Assembly: GCF_900169305.1 (NCBI RefSeq)
Contig: NZ_FWDP01000004.1
Location: forward strand, 1,054,001-1,118,000
Reading direction: 5' to 3'
Length of the DNA: 64,000 bases
Origin: Marinilactibacillus piezotolerans
GTDB lineage: Bacteria; Bacillota; Bacilli; Lactobacillales; Carnobacteriaceae_A
The notes under the pieces are model-generated. The model was not told the origin of the DNA. It saw only the letters and a list, made by a program, of their open reading frames with translations, and ran no database searches. Positions 41,595 through 52,416 of the stretch are shown here, piece by piece. Position 1 is the first letter of the stretch. Every line of letters starts with the position of its first letter. Both the position numbers and the translations under genes were made by a program.

Positions 41595-42095
41595 ATGAAT
41601 TTTGACCAAATGAGAATATTAGACAGTCTGCTCAAAGAGTTTAATACCATGATTGATAATGACACTGAGCTGCAGGAAAGTGATATCAAAAAGTACAAAC
41701 TGCTTTTTGAAATGGACAATGAACTGTACTCTGCAGATTTCATTATTTACGATCGAGAAAGTGATTCATTCAAGCTGCGGTATATGACACCGACTAGTCT
41801 GCGGTTTGTGTCTGCCTTGAGACCGGACAATGACTTTACCGAAGAATTCTTCAAAAGTTACCGACTCAATCGAGAGGATTTCAAAAATTTATTGAAGTCT
41901 CCTGACATGCTGCTGCTGGCATTGATCGATGTAGTCAAAAAGCTGCATCCTTCCTTATTCCGAAAGGATCGTCTTCAAAATGGTGAAAACATTGTATACA
42001 ATCTTCAAGGATTCCACAATGATTTCGCACTGGATTTCTTACTGTGCTCCAATAAAGAGTTCCATCCTGTTTCACTTGTAGAAGACGACTCTTAA
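41595..42095 (+). CDS. Conserved-looking protein of unknown function
   Basis: A 166-residue soluble, acidic protein with RBS AAAGGAGGTAAG. Pattern is alpha/beta: ILDSLLKEFNTMIDNDTEL, YSADFIIYDRESDSFKLRYMTPTSLRF, PDMLLLALIDVVKKLHPSLF. No recognised motif, signal or membrane segment. Transcribed alone and ended by a strong shared terminator. Confidence 0.7.
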   Translation: MNFDQMRILDSLLKEFNTMIDNDTELQESDIKKYKLLFEMDNELYSADFIIYDRESDSFKLRYMTPTSLRFVSALRPDNDFTEEFFKSYRLNREDFKNLLKSPDMLLLALIDVVKKLHPSLFRKDRLQNGENIVYNLQGFHNDFALDFLLCSNKEFHPVSLVEDDS

Positions 42096-42122
42096 AGCGC
42101 TTACTTATACTGTTTATAAAAC

Positions 42123-42179
42123 CGCATACTCCTGGTTTGTCTGATTTATCATTGAGACAGGAGTATGCGTCTATTTTTG
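42123..42179. terminator. Bidirectional terminator
   Basis: CGCATACTCCTG / CAGGAGTATGCG stem with an inner GTCT/AGAC arm and a T-rich tail; between the convergent 41595 gene and the HAD gene. Confidence 0.85.
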
Positions 42180-42181
42180 TT

Positions 42182-42958
42182 TTAAATTAGTCCAAAATGC
42201 TTCAGTCCATCTACGATTCCACCATTGATATTGCTTTTTGCAACATAGTCAGCCAATTTTTTGACTTCTTCAGAACCATTTGCCATTGCAACACTATGAT
42301 CAACTTCATTCAGCATCTCGATATCATTCGGTCCATCCCCGAATGCATAAGTCGGAACATCTGCTAAATCCAGCAGTTCCACTAATCGTTTAATACCGAC
42401 TGCTTTTGAATTTTCGTTTAAGATCGTATCAATGGAATACGGTGAGTTGCGGTAGAACGATAATTCCGGAAATTCCTGCACGAATTCATAATCCAGATCC
42501 GTGTTCTGCGTAAACAGAAGCACCATTAGAATATCATTATTCCAAGCGTAGTCAGGATCTACCTCTGGTGTTTCTGTATGAATAAAGCTGTAGGCTTGGT
42601 CGGCACTCTCGTCTTCTTTGGTCAGTTTAAATCCATCTTTGCTGTAGTAAGCAACAGACATATCAAAAGCTTCGACTTTCGACTGAATGCGTTTCAGCAG
42701 TGTTTTGTCAAACACCCCTTCATACACGTCCCTGCCCTCGTACTGGATGTAGTGACCGTTCAAAGAAATAAAAGAATCGATAACAGAGTCATTCAGTACA
42801 TGCTGGACTTGCAGATGACTGCGTCCAGTAGAAATAAATGGGACTCCGCCGTTTTCTTTCAGTTTGGCTAATGCATCAATGACGTCTTGATCCAATTCAG
42901 AACGCTCATTCAGCAATGTACCATCTAAATCAAAAAATACTAATGCGGTTGGTTTCAA
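42182..42958 (-). CDS. Cof-type HAD-IIB family hydrolase
   Basis: A 258-residue HAD phosphatase. Motif I FFDLDGTLLN, motif II FISTGR, a type IIB cap, and motif IV GDGPNDIEML are all present. Substrates of this branch are sugar phosphates or FMN; the specific one is unknown. Starts at TTG, 27 nt after the histidine phosphatase gene, with which it is probably co-transcribed. Confidence 0.88.
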   Translation of the reverse strand: MKPTALVFFDLDGTLLNERSELDQDVIDALAKLKENGGVPFISTGRSHLQVQHVLNDSVIDSFISLNGHYIQYEGRDVYEGVFDKTLLKRIQSKVEAFDMSVAYYSKDGFKLTKEDESADQAYSFIHTETPEVDPDYAWNNDILMVLLFTQNTDLDYEFVQEFPELSFYRNSPYSIDTILNENSKAVGIKRLVELLDLADVPTYAFGDGPNDIEMLNEVDHSVAMANGSEEVKKLADYVAKSNINGGIVDGLKHFGLI

Positions 42959-42985
42959 TCTTAAACCCTCAAATCTGCTTTAGTT

Positions 42986-43666
42986 TTATTCTGCGTCTTT
43001 AAAGTGAGAAACATCGTTGTAGCGATCTAGGTGATATTTTCCGCCATGATAGCTGGCAACAGAGACACTTGCATTCAATAATGCTTGAGTATCTGTTAAA
43101 TCAGGGATTAAATTCTGAAGGATATAGCGGATCGTTCCACCATGCGCCACTAACAGAATCGTCTCTCCTGAATCGCGATGTTTGTCGATCAGTTTGATCA
43201 AGCCTTTTTCCACGCGATCCCAGAACATCATAAAGTTTTCTGCATCGTGATAAGGGTCTGCTTCTCTGAAAGCATTCATGCGCGCTGGTATATCTGTATT
43301 CAAGAACATATCTTGAGTTGTTTCATACCCCATGTGTTTTGCTACACTTCCCCAAGCTTCTGATCCAAACATACCTTCATAAGAGCCGAAGAAAACTTCT
43401 CTGAATTCCGGCATTTGTACCATTGTCAGATTATCCGCTTGTCCATTTTCTTCTAAAATGATCCCCGCAGTATCTTGAGTACGTGTTAAGTCGCTTGTGT
43501 ACACAGCGTCGAATTTGACATCTGCTAGTCCGCGTCCACAGCGATGAACATCTTCGATTCCATTATCGGTCAGCGGAGCATTGCTCCATCCCTGCATACG
43601 TCCATAATGGTTTAAATAGGTTTCTCCGTGACGAACAAAATAGATCGTGACACCTTCATTAGCCAT
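42986..43666 (-). CDS. Histidine phosphatase family protein (PGM-like)
   Basis: A 226-residue member of the histidine acid phosphatase/phosphoglycerate mutase superfamily. VRHGETYLNHYGRMQGWSNAPL has the catalytic RHG, and LLVAHGGTIRYIL the second catalytic His. The length and the middle region suggest a phosphatase rather than a dPGM; glycolysis here already uses gpmI. First gene of a two-gene unit with the HAD phosphatase. Confidence 0.85.
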   Translation of the reverse strand: MANEGVTIYFVRHGETYLNHYGRMQGWSNAPLTDNGIEDVHRCGRGLADVKFDAVYTSDLTRTQDTAGIILEENGQADNLTMVQMPEFREVFFGSYEGMFGSEAWGSVAKHMGYETTQDMFLNTDIPARMNAFREADPYHDAENFMMFWDRVEKGLIKLIDKHRDSGETILLVAHGGTIRYILQNLIPDLTDTQALLNASVSVASYHGGKYHLDRYNDVSHFKDAE

Positions 43667-43791
43667 AGTATTCTGTTGCTCCTTCCAAATTTGTCTTCTT
43701 CTTTATTGTAACAGAGTTCCTAGACTGATGCGAAGAGAATGAGGGAAATCACACAGTAGATTTTACGACTATTAGCAGAATGAGCCTAACC

Positions 43792-43830
43792 AAAAAAGCA
43801 CCAGAGAGCAGATATACTCCAGTGCTTTTC
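43792..43830 (-). terminator. Terminator at the end of the secG-est-rnr-smpB cluster
   Basis: AAAAGCAC / GTGCTTTT stem with T6 on the minus strand. Confidence 0.75.
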
Positions 43831-43847
43831 TCATCGACTTCTATAGA

Positions 43848-44309
43848 CTAACGATGTTCCTTTAATGCACGTTCGACTTGGCGTTTCTGGTCTTTACGCT
43901 TAAGGGATTCTCTCTTGTCATATTGTTTCTTCCCTTTGGCCAGTCCAATCAGAACTTTGGCAAATCCATTCTTGATGTACACTTTAAGCGGCACCAGTGT
44001 CACACCGCTTTGTTTGGATTCCCCAATCAATCGATCGATCTGCTTTTTCTTCATCAGCAGTTTTCTGGTTCTAAGCGGATCATGGTTGAATTGATTCCCT
44101 TTATCAAATGGTGCGATGTGGACATTGTACAACCAGATTTCTCCGCCTCTGAATCCGGCATATCCATCTTTTAAATTGATTCGTCCTGCACGGATCGATT
44201 TGATTTCAGTTCCCTGCAGTACAATACCGGCTTCAACAGTATCGAGAATACTATATTCATATCTTGCTTTTCTGTTCTGAGCAATCAGGTTGCCTTCACC
44301 TTTAGGCAT
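43848..44309 (-). CDS. smpB: SsrA-binding protein SmpB
   Basis: A 153-residue SmpB starting [21 protein letters not shown]. Family landmarks: [49 protein letters not shown] and the basic C-terminal tail [18 protein letters not shown], which enters the decoding channel. It binds tmRNA and mediates ribosome rescue. Two in-frame start codons lie 1-3 codons earlier; the chosen ATG is best spaced from GGGAGGG. It follows rnr by 26 nt in the standard Firmicute order, but ssrA is not next to it; it is at 23558-23924. Confidence 0.95.
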   Translation of the reverse strand: MPKGEGNLIAQNRKARYEYSILDTVEAGIVLQGTEIKSIRAGRINLKDGYAGFRGGEIWLYNVHIAPFDKGNQFNHDPLRTRKLLMKKKQIDRLIGESKQSGVTLVPLKVYIKNGFAKVLIGLAKGKKQYDKRESLKRKDQKRQVERALKEHR

Positions 44310-44335
44310 CTGCATCACCCTCCCTCTATCTACAA

Positions 44336-46642
44336 CTAGCGCTTACGCTTGCCAGACCGTTTTTTCTTTGTTTTTCTGCGTTGTGTGTGTTGATTTTTGC
44401 GTTCGGCTTTTTTGTTAGTGCGTTTTGTTTTTTTGTTTTTCTCTGTTTCTGGATTTTCAGCCAACTCAAAGTCGATTTGGTACCCTTCTTTGTTAGCTGC
44501 AGTCACTTTAACCTTAACTGGCTGTCCGATACGGAAAATACGGCCAGTGTGACGGCCGATCAGCAATAATCCGCGTTCGCTGAATTCATAGTAGTCATCA
44601 TCCATTTTAGAAATGTGAATCAGACCTTCTACAGAATTCGGCAATTGCACAAACATTCCAAAGTTGGTTACAGAAGTGACTAAGCCTTCAAATTCTTCTC
44701 CGACTTTTCCTTCCATATATTCCGTTTTCTTCAGTTCATCTGTTTCTCTCTCCGCATCAACTGCTCGACGTTCGGTCTTCGAACTGTGCTCCGCGATTTC
44801 CGGTAATTTTTTATTCCAGCGTTTCTGAGCTTTTTCATCTTTTCCAACTTCATCATAATAATGGATCAAGCGATGTAATATCAGATCCGGGTATCTTCTG
44901 ATTGGAGATGTGAAATGAGAATAGTATTCAGCAGCTAATCCATAGTGCCCAATCGGGTCTATATCATATTTCGCCTGCTGCATAGATCTCAGCATCAGCA
45001 TACTGACAACCGTTTCTTCCGGCTTGCCTTTCACTTCATTGATGACAGCCTGCAAGTCTTTTGGCGATACACTGTCTTTTGTTCCTTTGACATTGATACC
45101 AAAACTAGTCACGAATTCTAGGAATCGCTGCATTTTCGCTTCATCAGGACGCGCATGGATACGATATAAGATCGGCAGGTTTTGAGTCGCATAATGTTCT
45201 GATACTGTCTCATTTGCTGCAAGCATGAAAGATTCGATCAGTCGCTCGCCGACGCCACGTTCACGCAGCAGGATATCGATCGGTTTACCATCTTCATCCA
45301 TCTTGATCTGAGCTTCGTTCGTATCGAAATCAATGGAGCCGCGACGAACGCGTTTTGCTTCCAGAATATGATGCAGTTCTTCCATCGTCTCAAACATGTC
45401 TACAAGATCTGCATGTTCTTCTCTGACTTCCGGATTTTTCTCCATCAAAATTTCATTCACTGCTGAATACGTCATTCGACGGTACGAGCGAATCACACTA
45501 GGGAAAATATCATAACGAACGACATCTCCAGCTGAATCGATCTCCATTTCACAACTCAATGTCAAACGGTCTACATTTGGATGAAGCGAGCAGATTCCAT
45601 TTGATAATCTCTGCGGCAGCATCGGAATCACACGGTCTGTCAGATAGACACTAGTCCCGCGTTCGAATGCTTCCTGATCCATCGGGCTGTCTTCTTTAAC
45701 ATAGTGAGAGACATCCGCAATGTGTACTCCTAATTGATAGTTGCCATTATCCAATTTTTTAACGACAACAGCATCATCTAAATCTTTTGCATCTGCGCCG
45801 TCAATGGTAATGATAACGTCATCCCGCAAGTCTTTACGCCCTTCTAGATCAGCTGCTTGAATCGTGTCAGGTACGGCTTCTGCTTCTTCAATGACCTCAT
45901 CCGGGAATTCAGAAGGAATACCGTATTTATTGACGATCGTTAAGATTTCAATCCCTGGTTCATCTTTATGTCCAATGGTACGCGTAACGAGTCCATACAT
46001 ATCTTCGTCTTGTGTTCTAGGATAATGGGTCACTTCTACTTGGACGATGCTTCCTTCTACCGGACGAATACCTTTGGCTGTTATTTTCAGCGTGATATCA
46101 GGCAGTTTTTTACTCTGCGGCAATACGTATCCATAAAGCCCCAATTCATCCACTTCGTCATCGGAGTAAGCATGGAACTCTCCAACTAGTAACTTTGTTG
46201 CCCGTTCCACAACTTCCAGTACTTTCCCGACAGGTGCTTTTCCTTTCCAAGGAACAGCCTCTTTAGTCACTTCAATTGTAACTAAGTCGCCATTCAATGC
46301 TGAATTGGTATCATGGGGCGGAATGAAAATATCCTGTTCGAATTCATCAAGCGGTACAAATCCGAATCCTTTGTCTGTCCCGCTGAATACCCCTTGTAAA
46401 ACTGGTTCTGCCTCTCTTAATTTAAATCGCCCTTGCTGTGTGAGTATAATTCTCCCTTCTCGTTCTAATTCTGCAATGGCATTGACCAGTTTTTTAAAAG
46501 CTTTCGACCCAGTAGACTCAAGGCCCTCACTGATATCGTTGACTTCAACGCTGTTCAGTTCACTTTCTTCGATAAACTTCAAAATACGTTCTTTGATTTG
46601 TTCGTTTTCTTCGTTATGCTCTTCGTTCACTTCTTTGCTCAT
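44336..46642 (-). CDS. rnr: Ribonuclease R
   Basis: A 768-residue 3'-5' exoribonuclease. Order: N-terminal winged-helix (about residues 20-75), cold-shock domains ([26 protein letters not shown]), RNB catalytic domain with [15 protein letters not shown] (the Asp cluster), the S1 domain ([33 protein letters not shown]) and a Lys/Arg-rich tail. It removes structured RNA and works with SmpB-tmRNA on faulty mRNA. The start MSKEVNEE is chosen because GGAGG is 6 nt away; it overlaps the esterase stop as ATGA. Confidence 0.95.
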   Translation of the reverse strand: MSKEVNEEHNEENEQIKERILKFIEESELNSVEVNDISEGLESTGSKAFKKLVNAIAELEREGRIILTQQGRFKLREAEPVLQGVFSGTDKGFGFVPLDEFEQDIFIPPHDTNSALNGDLVTIEVTKEAVPWKGKAPVGKVLEVVERATKLLVGEFHAYSDDEVDELGLYGYVLPQSKKLPDITLKITAKGIRPVEGSIVQVEVTHYPRTQDEDMYGLVTRTIGHKDEPGIEILTIVNKYGIPSEFPDEVIEEAEAVPDTIQAADLEGRKDLRDDVIITIDGADAKDLDDAVVVKKLDNGNYQLGVHIADVSHYVKEDSPMDQEAFERGTSVYLTDRVIPMLPQRLSNGICSLHPNVDRLTLSCEMEIDSAGDVVRYDIFPSVIRSYRRMTYSAVNEILMEKNPEVREEHADLVDMFETMEELHHILEAKRVRRGSIDFDTNEAQIKMDEDGKPIDILLRERGVGERLIESFMLAANETVSEHYATQNLPILYRIHARPDEAKMQRFLEFVTSFGINVKGTKDSVSPKDLQAVINEVKGKPEETVVSMLMLRSMQQAKYDIDPIGHYGLAAEYYSHFTSPIRRYPDLILHRLIHYYDEVGKDEKAQKRWNKKLPEIAEHSSKTERRAVDAERETDELKKTEYMEGKVGEEFEGLVTSVTNFGMFVQLPNSVEGLIHISKMDDDYYEFSERGLLLIGRHTGRIFRIGQPVKVKVTAANKEGYQIDFELAENPETEKNKKTKRTNKKAERKNQHTQRRKTKKKRSGKRKR

Positions 46643-47397
46643 GAGTTGCCTCCATCCCATTCCAGAGTAGACAGGAATGATAATAAGTCAATCTGTAACT
46701 GCTTGCCGATTTGCCCTGTAGTGATTACATGCGGCGCATCGTCGTACCAGTGAAAATCAACATTTGCCTGAACTAATGCATCTCTGTATTTACCTGCTTG
46801 ATGCGGATCTATCATTTCATCTTGTCCGCCTTGAGCGATAAACACATTTTTTGATACGTCTTTATAGTTCGGAACCATTGTTTGAATGAACTCATTCAAA
46901 TGTTTCAAAATCGTATCCAGCTGCGGCTCAGCTGAAGTTTTCTGTCCAGCAATCTCTTCTTTTGAGTAGCCTTCGTTTTTCTTCATATATTCATACCACA
47001 TCATGAAGTTTCTTGGAACGTGGCTGTGTTCATTACTGATCACCGGTGAAGAGAATGTTCCGGCTGCTTTAACATCTTTTGTCAGCATAAGGTGTGTGGC
47101 AACAACGCCGCCTAGCGACAATCCAAATACTGCAATTTCATCATAGCCTTTGTCTTTCAGATACTGGTAAGCTTTTTCTCCATCTTTTTTCCAATCCTCG
47201 ATCCCGTACTTGAAAATATCGTCGGGATTTTCTGTACCATGTCCAGATAGAGTCGGTGCATAAACCGTATAGTCAGCTCGTTCCAGTGCTCTTGCCAATC
47301 CTCTCATATCGTTAGGATTACTTGTAAAGGCATGGAACAGCAAAACTGCTCTAGGTCCTTTTTCAAAAAATATCGTTCTGTCTCTCATCTGTTTCAC
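46639..47397 (-). CDS. est: Carboxylesterase (Est30-like alpha/beta hydrolase)
   Basis: A 252-residue alpha/beta hydrolase of the Est30/YvaK type. Nucleophile elbow GLSLGG (Ser), oxyanion-side HAFTSNP, and the catalytic His in DAPHVIT are visible. Members hydrolyse short-chain acyl esters. The conserved position between secG and rnr is found across Firmicutes. RBS AAGGAGTGAAACAG. Confidence 0.9.
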   Translation of the reverse strand: MKQMRDRTIFFEKGPRAVLLFHAFTSNPNDMRGLARALERADYTVYAPTLSGHGTENPDDIFKYGIEDWKKDGEKAYQYLKDKGYDEIAVFGLSLGGVVATHLMLTKDVKAAGTFSSPVISNEHSHVPRNFMMWYEYMKKNEGYSKEEIAGQKTSAEPQLDTILKHLNEFIQTMVPNYKDVSKNVFIAQGGQDEMIDPHQAGKYRDALVQANVDFHWYDDAPHVITTGQIGKQLQIDLLSFLSTLEWDGGNS

Positions 47398-47500
47398 TCC
47401 TTAACGCTATACCTATAGTTTACCTTACTTGGTGAAATTTTAATACCAAAAGACTACTCTCTATGAGTTGTCTCCTAAGACTTTATTTCTTCTATCTATC

Positions 47501-47570
47501 AAAAAAGAGCAATCCAACATTCAGACAGGACTATTATTCCTGCACTTGCAAATGTTTGGAGTTGCTCTTA
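47501..47570 (-). terminator. Terminator after secG
   Basis: Long stem (AAGAGCAA..CCAA.ACATT / AATGTTTGGAGTTGCTCTT) with an inner CAGGA/TCCTG hairpin and T6 on the minus strand. Confidence 0.75.
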
Positions 47571-47592
47571 AATCAGTTTGTATTTAGATAGA

Positions 47593-47823
47593 TTATAATA
47601 TTCGTGTCAATGCAATCGCCAGACCGAAGAAAAGAACGATACAGACAACCGTTGTTTTGATCAATACAGCTTCAAAGCCTCTTGCTTTCTGCTTTCCGAA
47701 TAACTGACTGGCCCCACCTAAAAAAGCGTTAGACGCACTTTGAGTTTTAGTCGGCTGCATAGCCACTACGATAATAATAAATACTGATAAAACGAGCATA
47801 ACTCCTAATAAAAAATCGTACAT
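47593..47823 (-). CDS. secG: Preprotein translocase subunit SecG
   Basis: A 76-residue protein with two membrane segments (LLGVMLVLSVFIIIVVAMQPTKTQS and KTTVVCIVLFFGLAIALTRIL) separated by the conserved loop GGASQLFGKQKARGFE. It is part of SecYEG. RBS GAAAGGGAGGG. It begins the secG-est-rnr-smpB cluster; a terminator after secG may reduce read-through into est. Confidence 0.95.
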   Translation of the reverse strand: MYDFLLGVMLVLSVFIIIVVAMQPTKTQSASNAFLGGASQLFGKQKARGFEAVLIKTTVVCIVLFFGLAIALTRIL

Positions 47824-48121
47824 CTCGAAATTGCCCTCCCTTTCATAAGTCTCTCATTGTTTAATATAGCATAAATGGTCGTTAAATACTAGGGTGGATC
47901 TGAAGATCGAGCAGGAGGAGCTGATTAATCTCTGGCCTATCATAACGCTGTACTTACAGTTTTCGTACACAACGGTAACAATCCCCTGATATTCAAAGAG
48001 GTAGTCTTTATCACCCTAATTATACTCCTAGGCACTTTTCTCCGCTTTTTTCGTATCTACACTCTAGTTCCACTTGGCGTATCCTAAAAAATTCCTTTGG
48101 TAAGAATGATACCTTGTATTT

Positions 48122-48589
48122 TTGTTACTCGGTCTCTTCTGCTCTTCCAGTTGATAGAATGCGCTGCTTATTTTTGCTACTCGACCTCTTCTGCTCCTCC
48201 AGTTGTTAGAATGTGCTGCTCATTCTTGCTACTCAATCTCTTTTGATCCTCCAGTTGTTAGAATGTGCCGCTTATTTTTGCTACTCGATCTCTTTTGATC
48301 CTTCAGTTGTTAGAATGTGCCGCTTATTCTTGCTACTCAATCTCTTTTGATCCTCCAATTGTTAGAATGTGCCGCTTATTCTTGTTACTCGACGTTTTTT
48401 GCTCTTCCAGTTGCTAAAATGTGCCGCTTATTCTTGCTACTCGACCTCTTTTGATCCTCCAGTTGTTAGAACGCGCCGCTTATTCTTGCTACTCGACCTC
48501 TTTTGATCCTCCAGTTTATTGAATTCACCGCTTATTCTTGCTACTCAACCTCTTCTACCGCTACAGTTAATAGAATAAGAGGTTCATGT
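48122..48589. repeat. Array of 52-bp tandem repeats (about 9 units)
   Basis: Eight full units start at 48122, 48174, 48226, 48278, 48330, 48382, 48434 and 48486, and a ninth, degenerate one at 48538. The repeated core is TTGCTACTCGACCTCTTTTG, then ATCCTCCAGTTGTTAGAATG and TGCCGCTTATTC. Units differ from each other by scattered substitutions and have no length change. The array fills much of the 888-nt gap between secG and the ZIP gene. Neither strand has a long open frame through it. The flanks 47824-48121 and 48590-48648 show nothing recognisable. Confidence 0.92.
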
Positions 48590-48648
48590 CAGTGTATTTT
48601 AATACTCTACGGGTTTGGGGGAGTCTAGGACTTTACCCGGAGCGCATC

Positions 48649-48687
48649 AAAAAAAGAGAATCTCCTTAATAGCCAAGAGATTCTCTA
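48649..48687 (-). terminator. Terminator after the ZIP transporter gene
   Basis: AGAGAATCTC / GAGATTCTCT stem with T7 on the minus strand. Confidence 0.85.
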
Positions 48688-48711
48688 ATAGATTGATTTT
48701 ATTATTCTAAA

Positions 48712-49533
48712 TTATCCAAGTGCTACATCTAAGATCATCATGATGACAAATCCACCCATCAGAGCAAGTGTGGCACTATCTTTATTTCCGTTCGTTTGAG
48801 ATTCAGGAATCAGTTCTTCAACGACTACGAAAATCATTGCTCCAGCCGCGAATGCTAAAGCATATGGCAGAATCGCTGCCATCATAATGACTGCTGCAGC
48901 ACCAATTACTGCGGCAATTGGCTCAACGATAGCTGACAGCTGTCCGTAGTTAAAAGCTCTCCATCTACTGCTGCCGGCTGCTCGGATAGGCATAGATAAA
49001 GCCGATCCTTCAGGAATATTTTGAATACCGATCCCTAAAGCCAGTCCTACAGCACTTAAAAAGGCGTCTCCATTTGCGATTCCAGCAGTTACTGCACCAA
49101 AGGCAACCCCAACGGACAATCCTTCTGGAATATTATGAATTGTAATAGCTAAAAACAGCAGCATATTTTTAGATGCCTTCGTCTTAGGACCTTCTCTATT
49201 TTCTTCTGGTTCATTGAGATGCAGATGGGGAATGACCACATCGATCAGTCTCAAGAAGAAACCTCCTACTAAGAATCCGATTGCTGCCGGTACCCAAGAC
49301 CAGACACCATATCCACTGCTCTCTGCATTTGAAATCGCAGGCGCCAATAATGACCAGAATGAAGCAGCAATCATAACACCTGCAGCAAAGCCGTTCATTA
49401 TGTCTAAGAATTTACGATTGATCGTTTTAAAGAGGAACACAAAAGCTGATCCGAAAATTGTACAGCTCCAGGTAAAAAGTCCGGCAAGTAACGCTTGTAA
49501 AACAGGATGAAATGAACTGAATGTTTCTAAAAT
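48712..49533 (-). CDS. ZIP-family metal (zinc/iron) importer, apparent ATT start
   Basis: About 273 residues, with HNIPEGLSVGVAFG and QNIPEGSALSMP, the paired metal-binding motifs of ZIP helices 4 and 5. A start at the GTG of FLFKTINRK would lose the first membrane segment. Upstream in the same frame lies LETFSSFHPVLQALLAGLFTWSCTIFGSAFVFLFK, the normal ZIP N-terminus, headed by ATT (49531-49533) with AGGGG 8 nt before it. No ATG, GTG or TTG sits there. So translation probably starts at ATT, or an ATG was mutated. Divergent from the CDF exporter gene. Confidence 0.8.
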   Translation of the reverse strand: MLETFSSFHPVLQALLAGLFTWSCTIFGSAFVFLFKTINRKFLDIMNGFAAGVMIAASFWSLLAPAISNAESSGYGVWSWVPAAIGFLVGGFFLRLIDVVIPHLHLNEPEENREGPKTKASKNMLLFLAITIHNIPEGLSVGVAFGAVTAGIANGDAFLSAVGLALGIGIQNIPEGSALSMPIRAAGSSRWRAFNYGQLSAIVEPIAAVIGAAAVIMMAAILPYALAFAAGAMIFVVVEELIPESQTNGNKDSATLALMGGFVIMMILDVALG

Positions 49534-49791
49534 GGAAATCGCCCCTAACTCTTCTAAGTATTTTTTACTACTACTTGTTTATTATAGTCAGAATAAAGTA
49601 TATCAATTCTAAATGTAAAGTCAATAAAAGCGAACGGTACTCAGTGAGGCCTTGCAATTTGTTCATAGCAGAACATCATGCTACAATACACATATGAATG
49701 ATTTTTCATATATTTAAACTGGAATATCAAATAAAACATATCTTTAAAATTTCGTTTTACTTTATTTAAATAATCTGGGAGGAAATAACAA

Positions 49792-50673
49792 ATGACTCAT
49801 AAACATGAACACCAAAATCAAAGCATCAAGAATATTCGGCTGGTCTTTTTTTTAAATCTTATCTTTTCACTTTTAGAATTTGTTTTTGGTACTTTCCTCA
49901 ATAGTGCAGCCATTATATCTGATGCCGTTCATGATTTAGGTGATTCCATTTCAGTAGGGTTGTCCTGGTTCTTTCAGAAATTTTCTACTAAAGAAAGCAA
50001 CGATAAATTCAGCTTTGGTTATCAGCGATTCTCCTTGATTGGAGCACTCATTACTGCTGTTGTTTTACTTATCGGTTCTGCTGCAGTCATTTATAGGAGT
50101 ATACCGATTCTGTTCAACCCACAACCTGTCAACACTACTGGGATGTTCTGGTTTTCTTTTATTGCAATTGGTGTTAATGGCTATGCCGCGTGGCTGATGC
50201 ATAAAGGAAGCTCTAAAAATGAAAATTTTCTGAATCTGCACATGCTGGAAGATGTTCTAGGTTGGGTCGGCATCTTAATCGTCAGTATAGTTATTAGATT
50301 TACAGATTTTTATATTTTAGATCCGATCTTTTCTTTGCTCATAGCAGTATATATTCTGATTCAAGCTTTGCCAAAATTTTATAATACATTAATGGTTTTT
50401 CTAGAGCGTGTTCCAGAAGGCGTCGATATCAACTCGCTGGAACAAAATATCCTTGCCATAAACGGCGTTAAGGACTTCTCTCATTTTCATATCTGGTCTC
50501 TGGATGGAGAAACCAATGCTTTTTCTGTTACCTTGCTTGTTCCAGAAGAAACAATTTCGGAAGGCAGCCGCATCAAAAAAGATGTAAGGCACTTACTAGA
50601 TGACCTTAACGTAACCCACTCTACAATCGAATTGGTCACTGATGAGAAAGACTTGCAGAAACATGCACATTGA
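49792..50673 (+). CDS. Cation diffusion facilitator (CzcD-like zinc exporter)
   Basis: A 293-residue CDF transporter. His-rich start (MTHKHEHQNQ), six membrane segments, the zinc-site segment ISDAVHDLGDSISVGLSWF (His and Asp residues) in TM2, a matching ENFLNLHMLEDVLGWVGILI in TM5, and a cytoplasmic ferredoxin-like dimer domain ending in KHAH. RBS GGAGGAAATAAC. Placed divergently next to a ZIP importer, the two may balance zinc. Confidence 0.88.
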   Translation: MTHKHEHQNQSIKNIRLVFFLNLIFSLLEFVFGTFLNSAAIISDAVHDLGDSISVGLSWFFQKFSTKESNDKFSFGYQRFSLIGALITAVVLLIGSAAVIYRSIPILFNPQPVNTTGMFWFSFIAIGVNGYAAWLMHKGSSKNENFLNLHMLEDVLGWVGILIVSIVIRFTDFYILDPIFSLLIAVYILIQALPKFYNTLMVFLERVPEGVDINSLEQNILAINGVKDFSHFHIWSLDGETNAFSVTLLVPEETISEGSRIKKDVRHLLDDLNVTHSTIELVTDEKDLQKHAH

Positions 50674-50701
50674 TTTTTTTATTAGTCTGAGAACCTTAAC
50701 A

Positions 50702-50736
50702 TAAACACCTTTCTTTTTAAAAGAAAGGTGTTTATT
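50702..50736 (+). terminator. Terminator after the CDF gene
   Basis: AAACACCTTTCTTTT / AAAAGAAAGGTGTTT near-perfect hairpin, T-rich tail. Between here and 50920 the 346-nt gap shows nothing else. Confidence 0.88.
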
Positions 50737-50924
50737 ATCACTTTTGTTTAAGTAATCAATATATTTGAAAGGTTCATTTAACAGAAGCCTCTGCTAAAAA
50801 TATCATCATTAATACAGTGGTATATTTTTCAAAGTCTATTTCACCTGATGCACTGATGTACGTTACTCGTCTAAAGACTTTTTATTTTAACGAACCAATT
50901 TGAATAATAGAGCTAATTTCAAAA

Positions 50925-50962
50925 CAAAACCCTCCCGCTGAGATTCAGCAGGAGGGTTTTTA
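50925..50962 (-). terminator. Terminator of the glycolytic operon (after eno)
   Basis: AAAACCCTCC-GCTG / CAGC-GGAGGGTTTT stem; on the minus strand it is followed by TTTTG. Located 58 nt after the eno stop. Confidence 0.88.
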
Positions 50963-51019
50963 ACAGATCATCATTTATTCTATTCGGAATAAACTTTATC
51001 TGACTTATTTAGAATCTAA

Positions 51020-52336
<1,317 letters not shown>

Positions 52337-52416
52337 TTAATATTGTTTTTTTATTTTATTTACACACTTTTTAAGTGGTTAAATACATATTGAGTGATGA
52401 AATGATTCTGACATAC

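Noticed and set aside
48122-48589. CRISPR array
   Set aside because: The repeats are directly head-to-tail with no unique spacers, and no cas genes are present.
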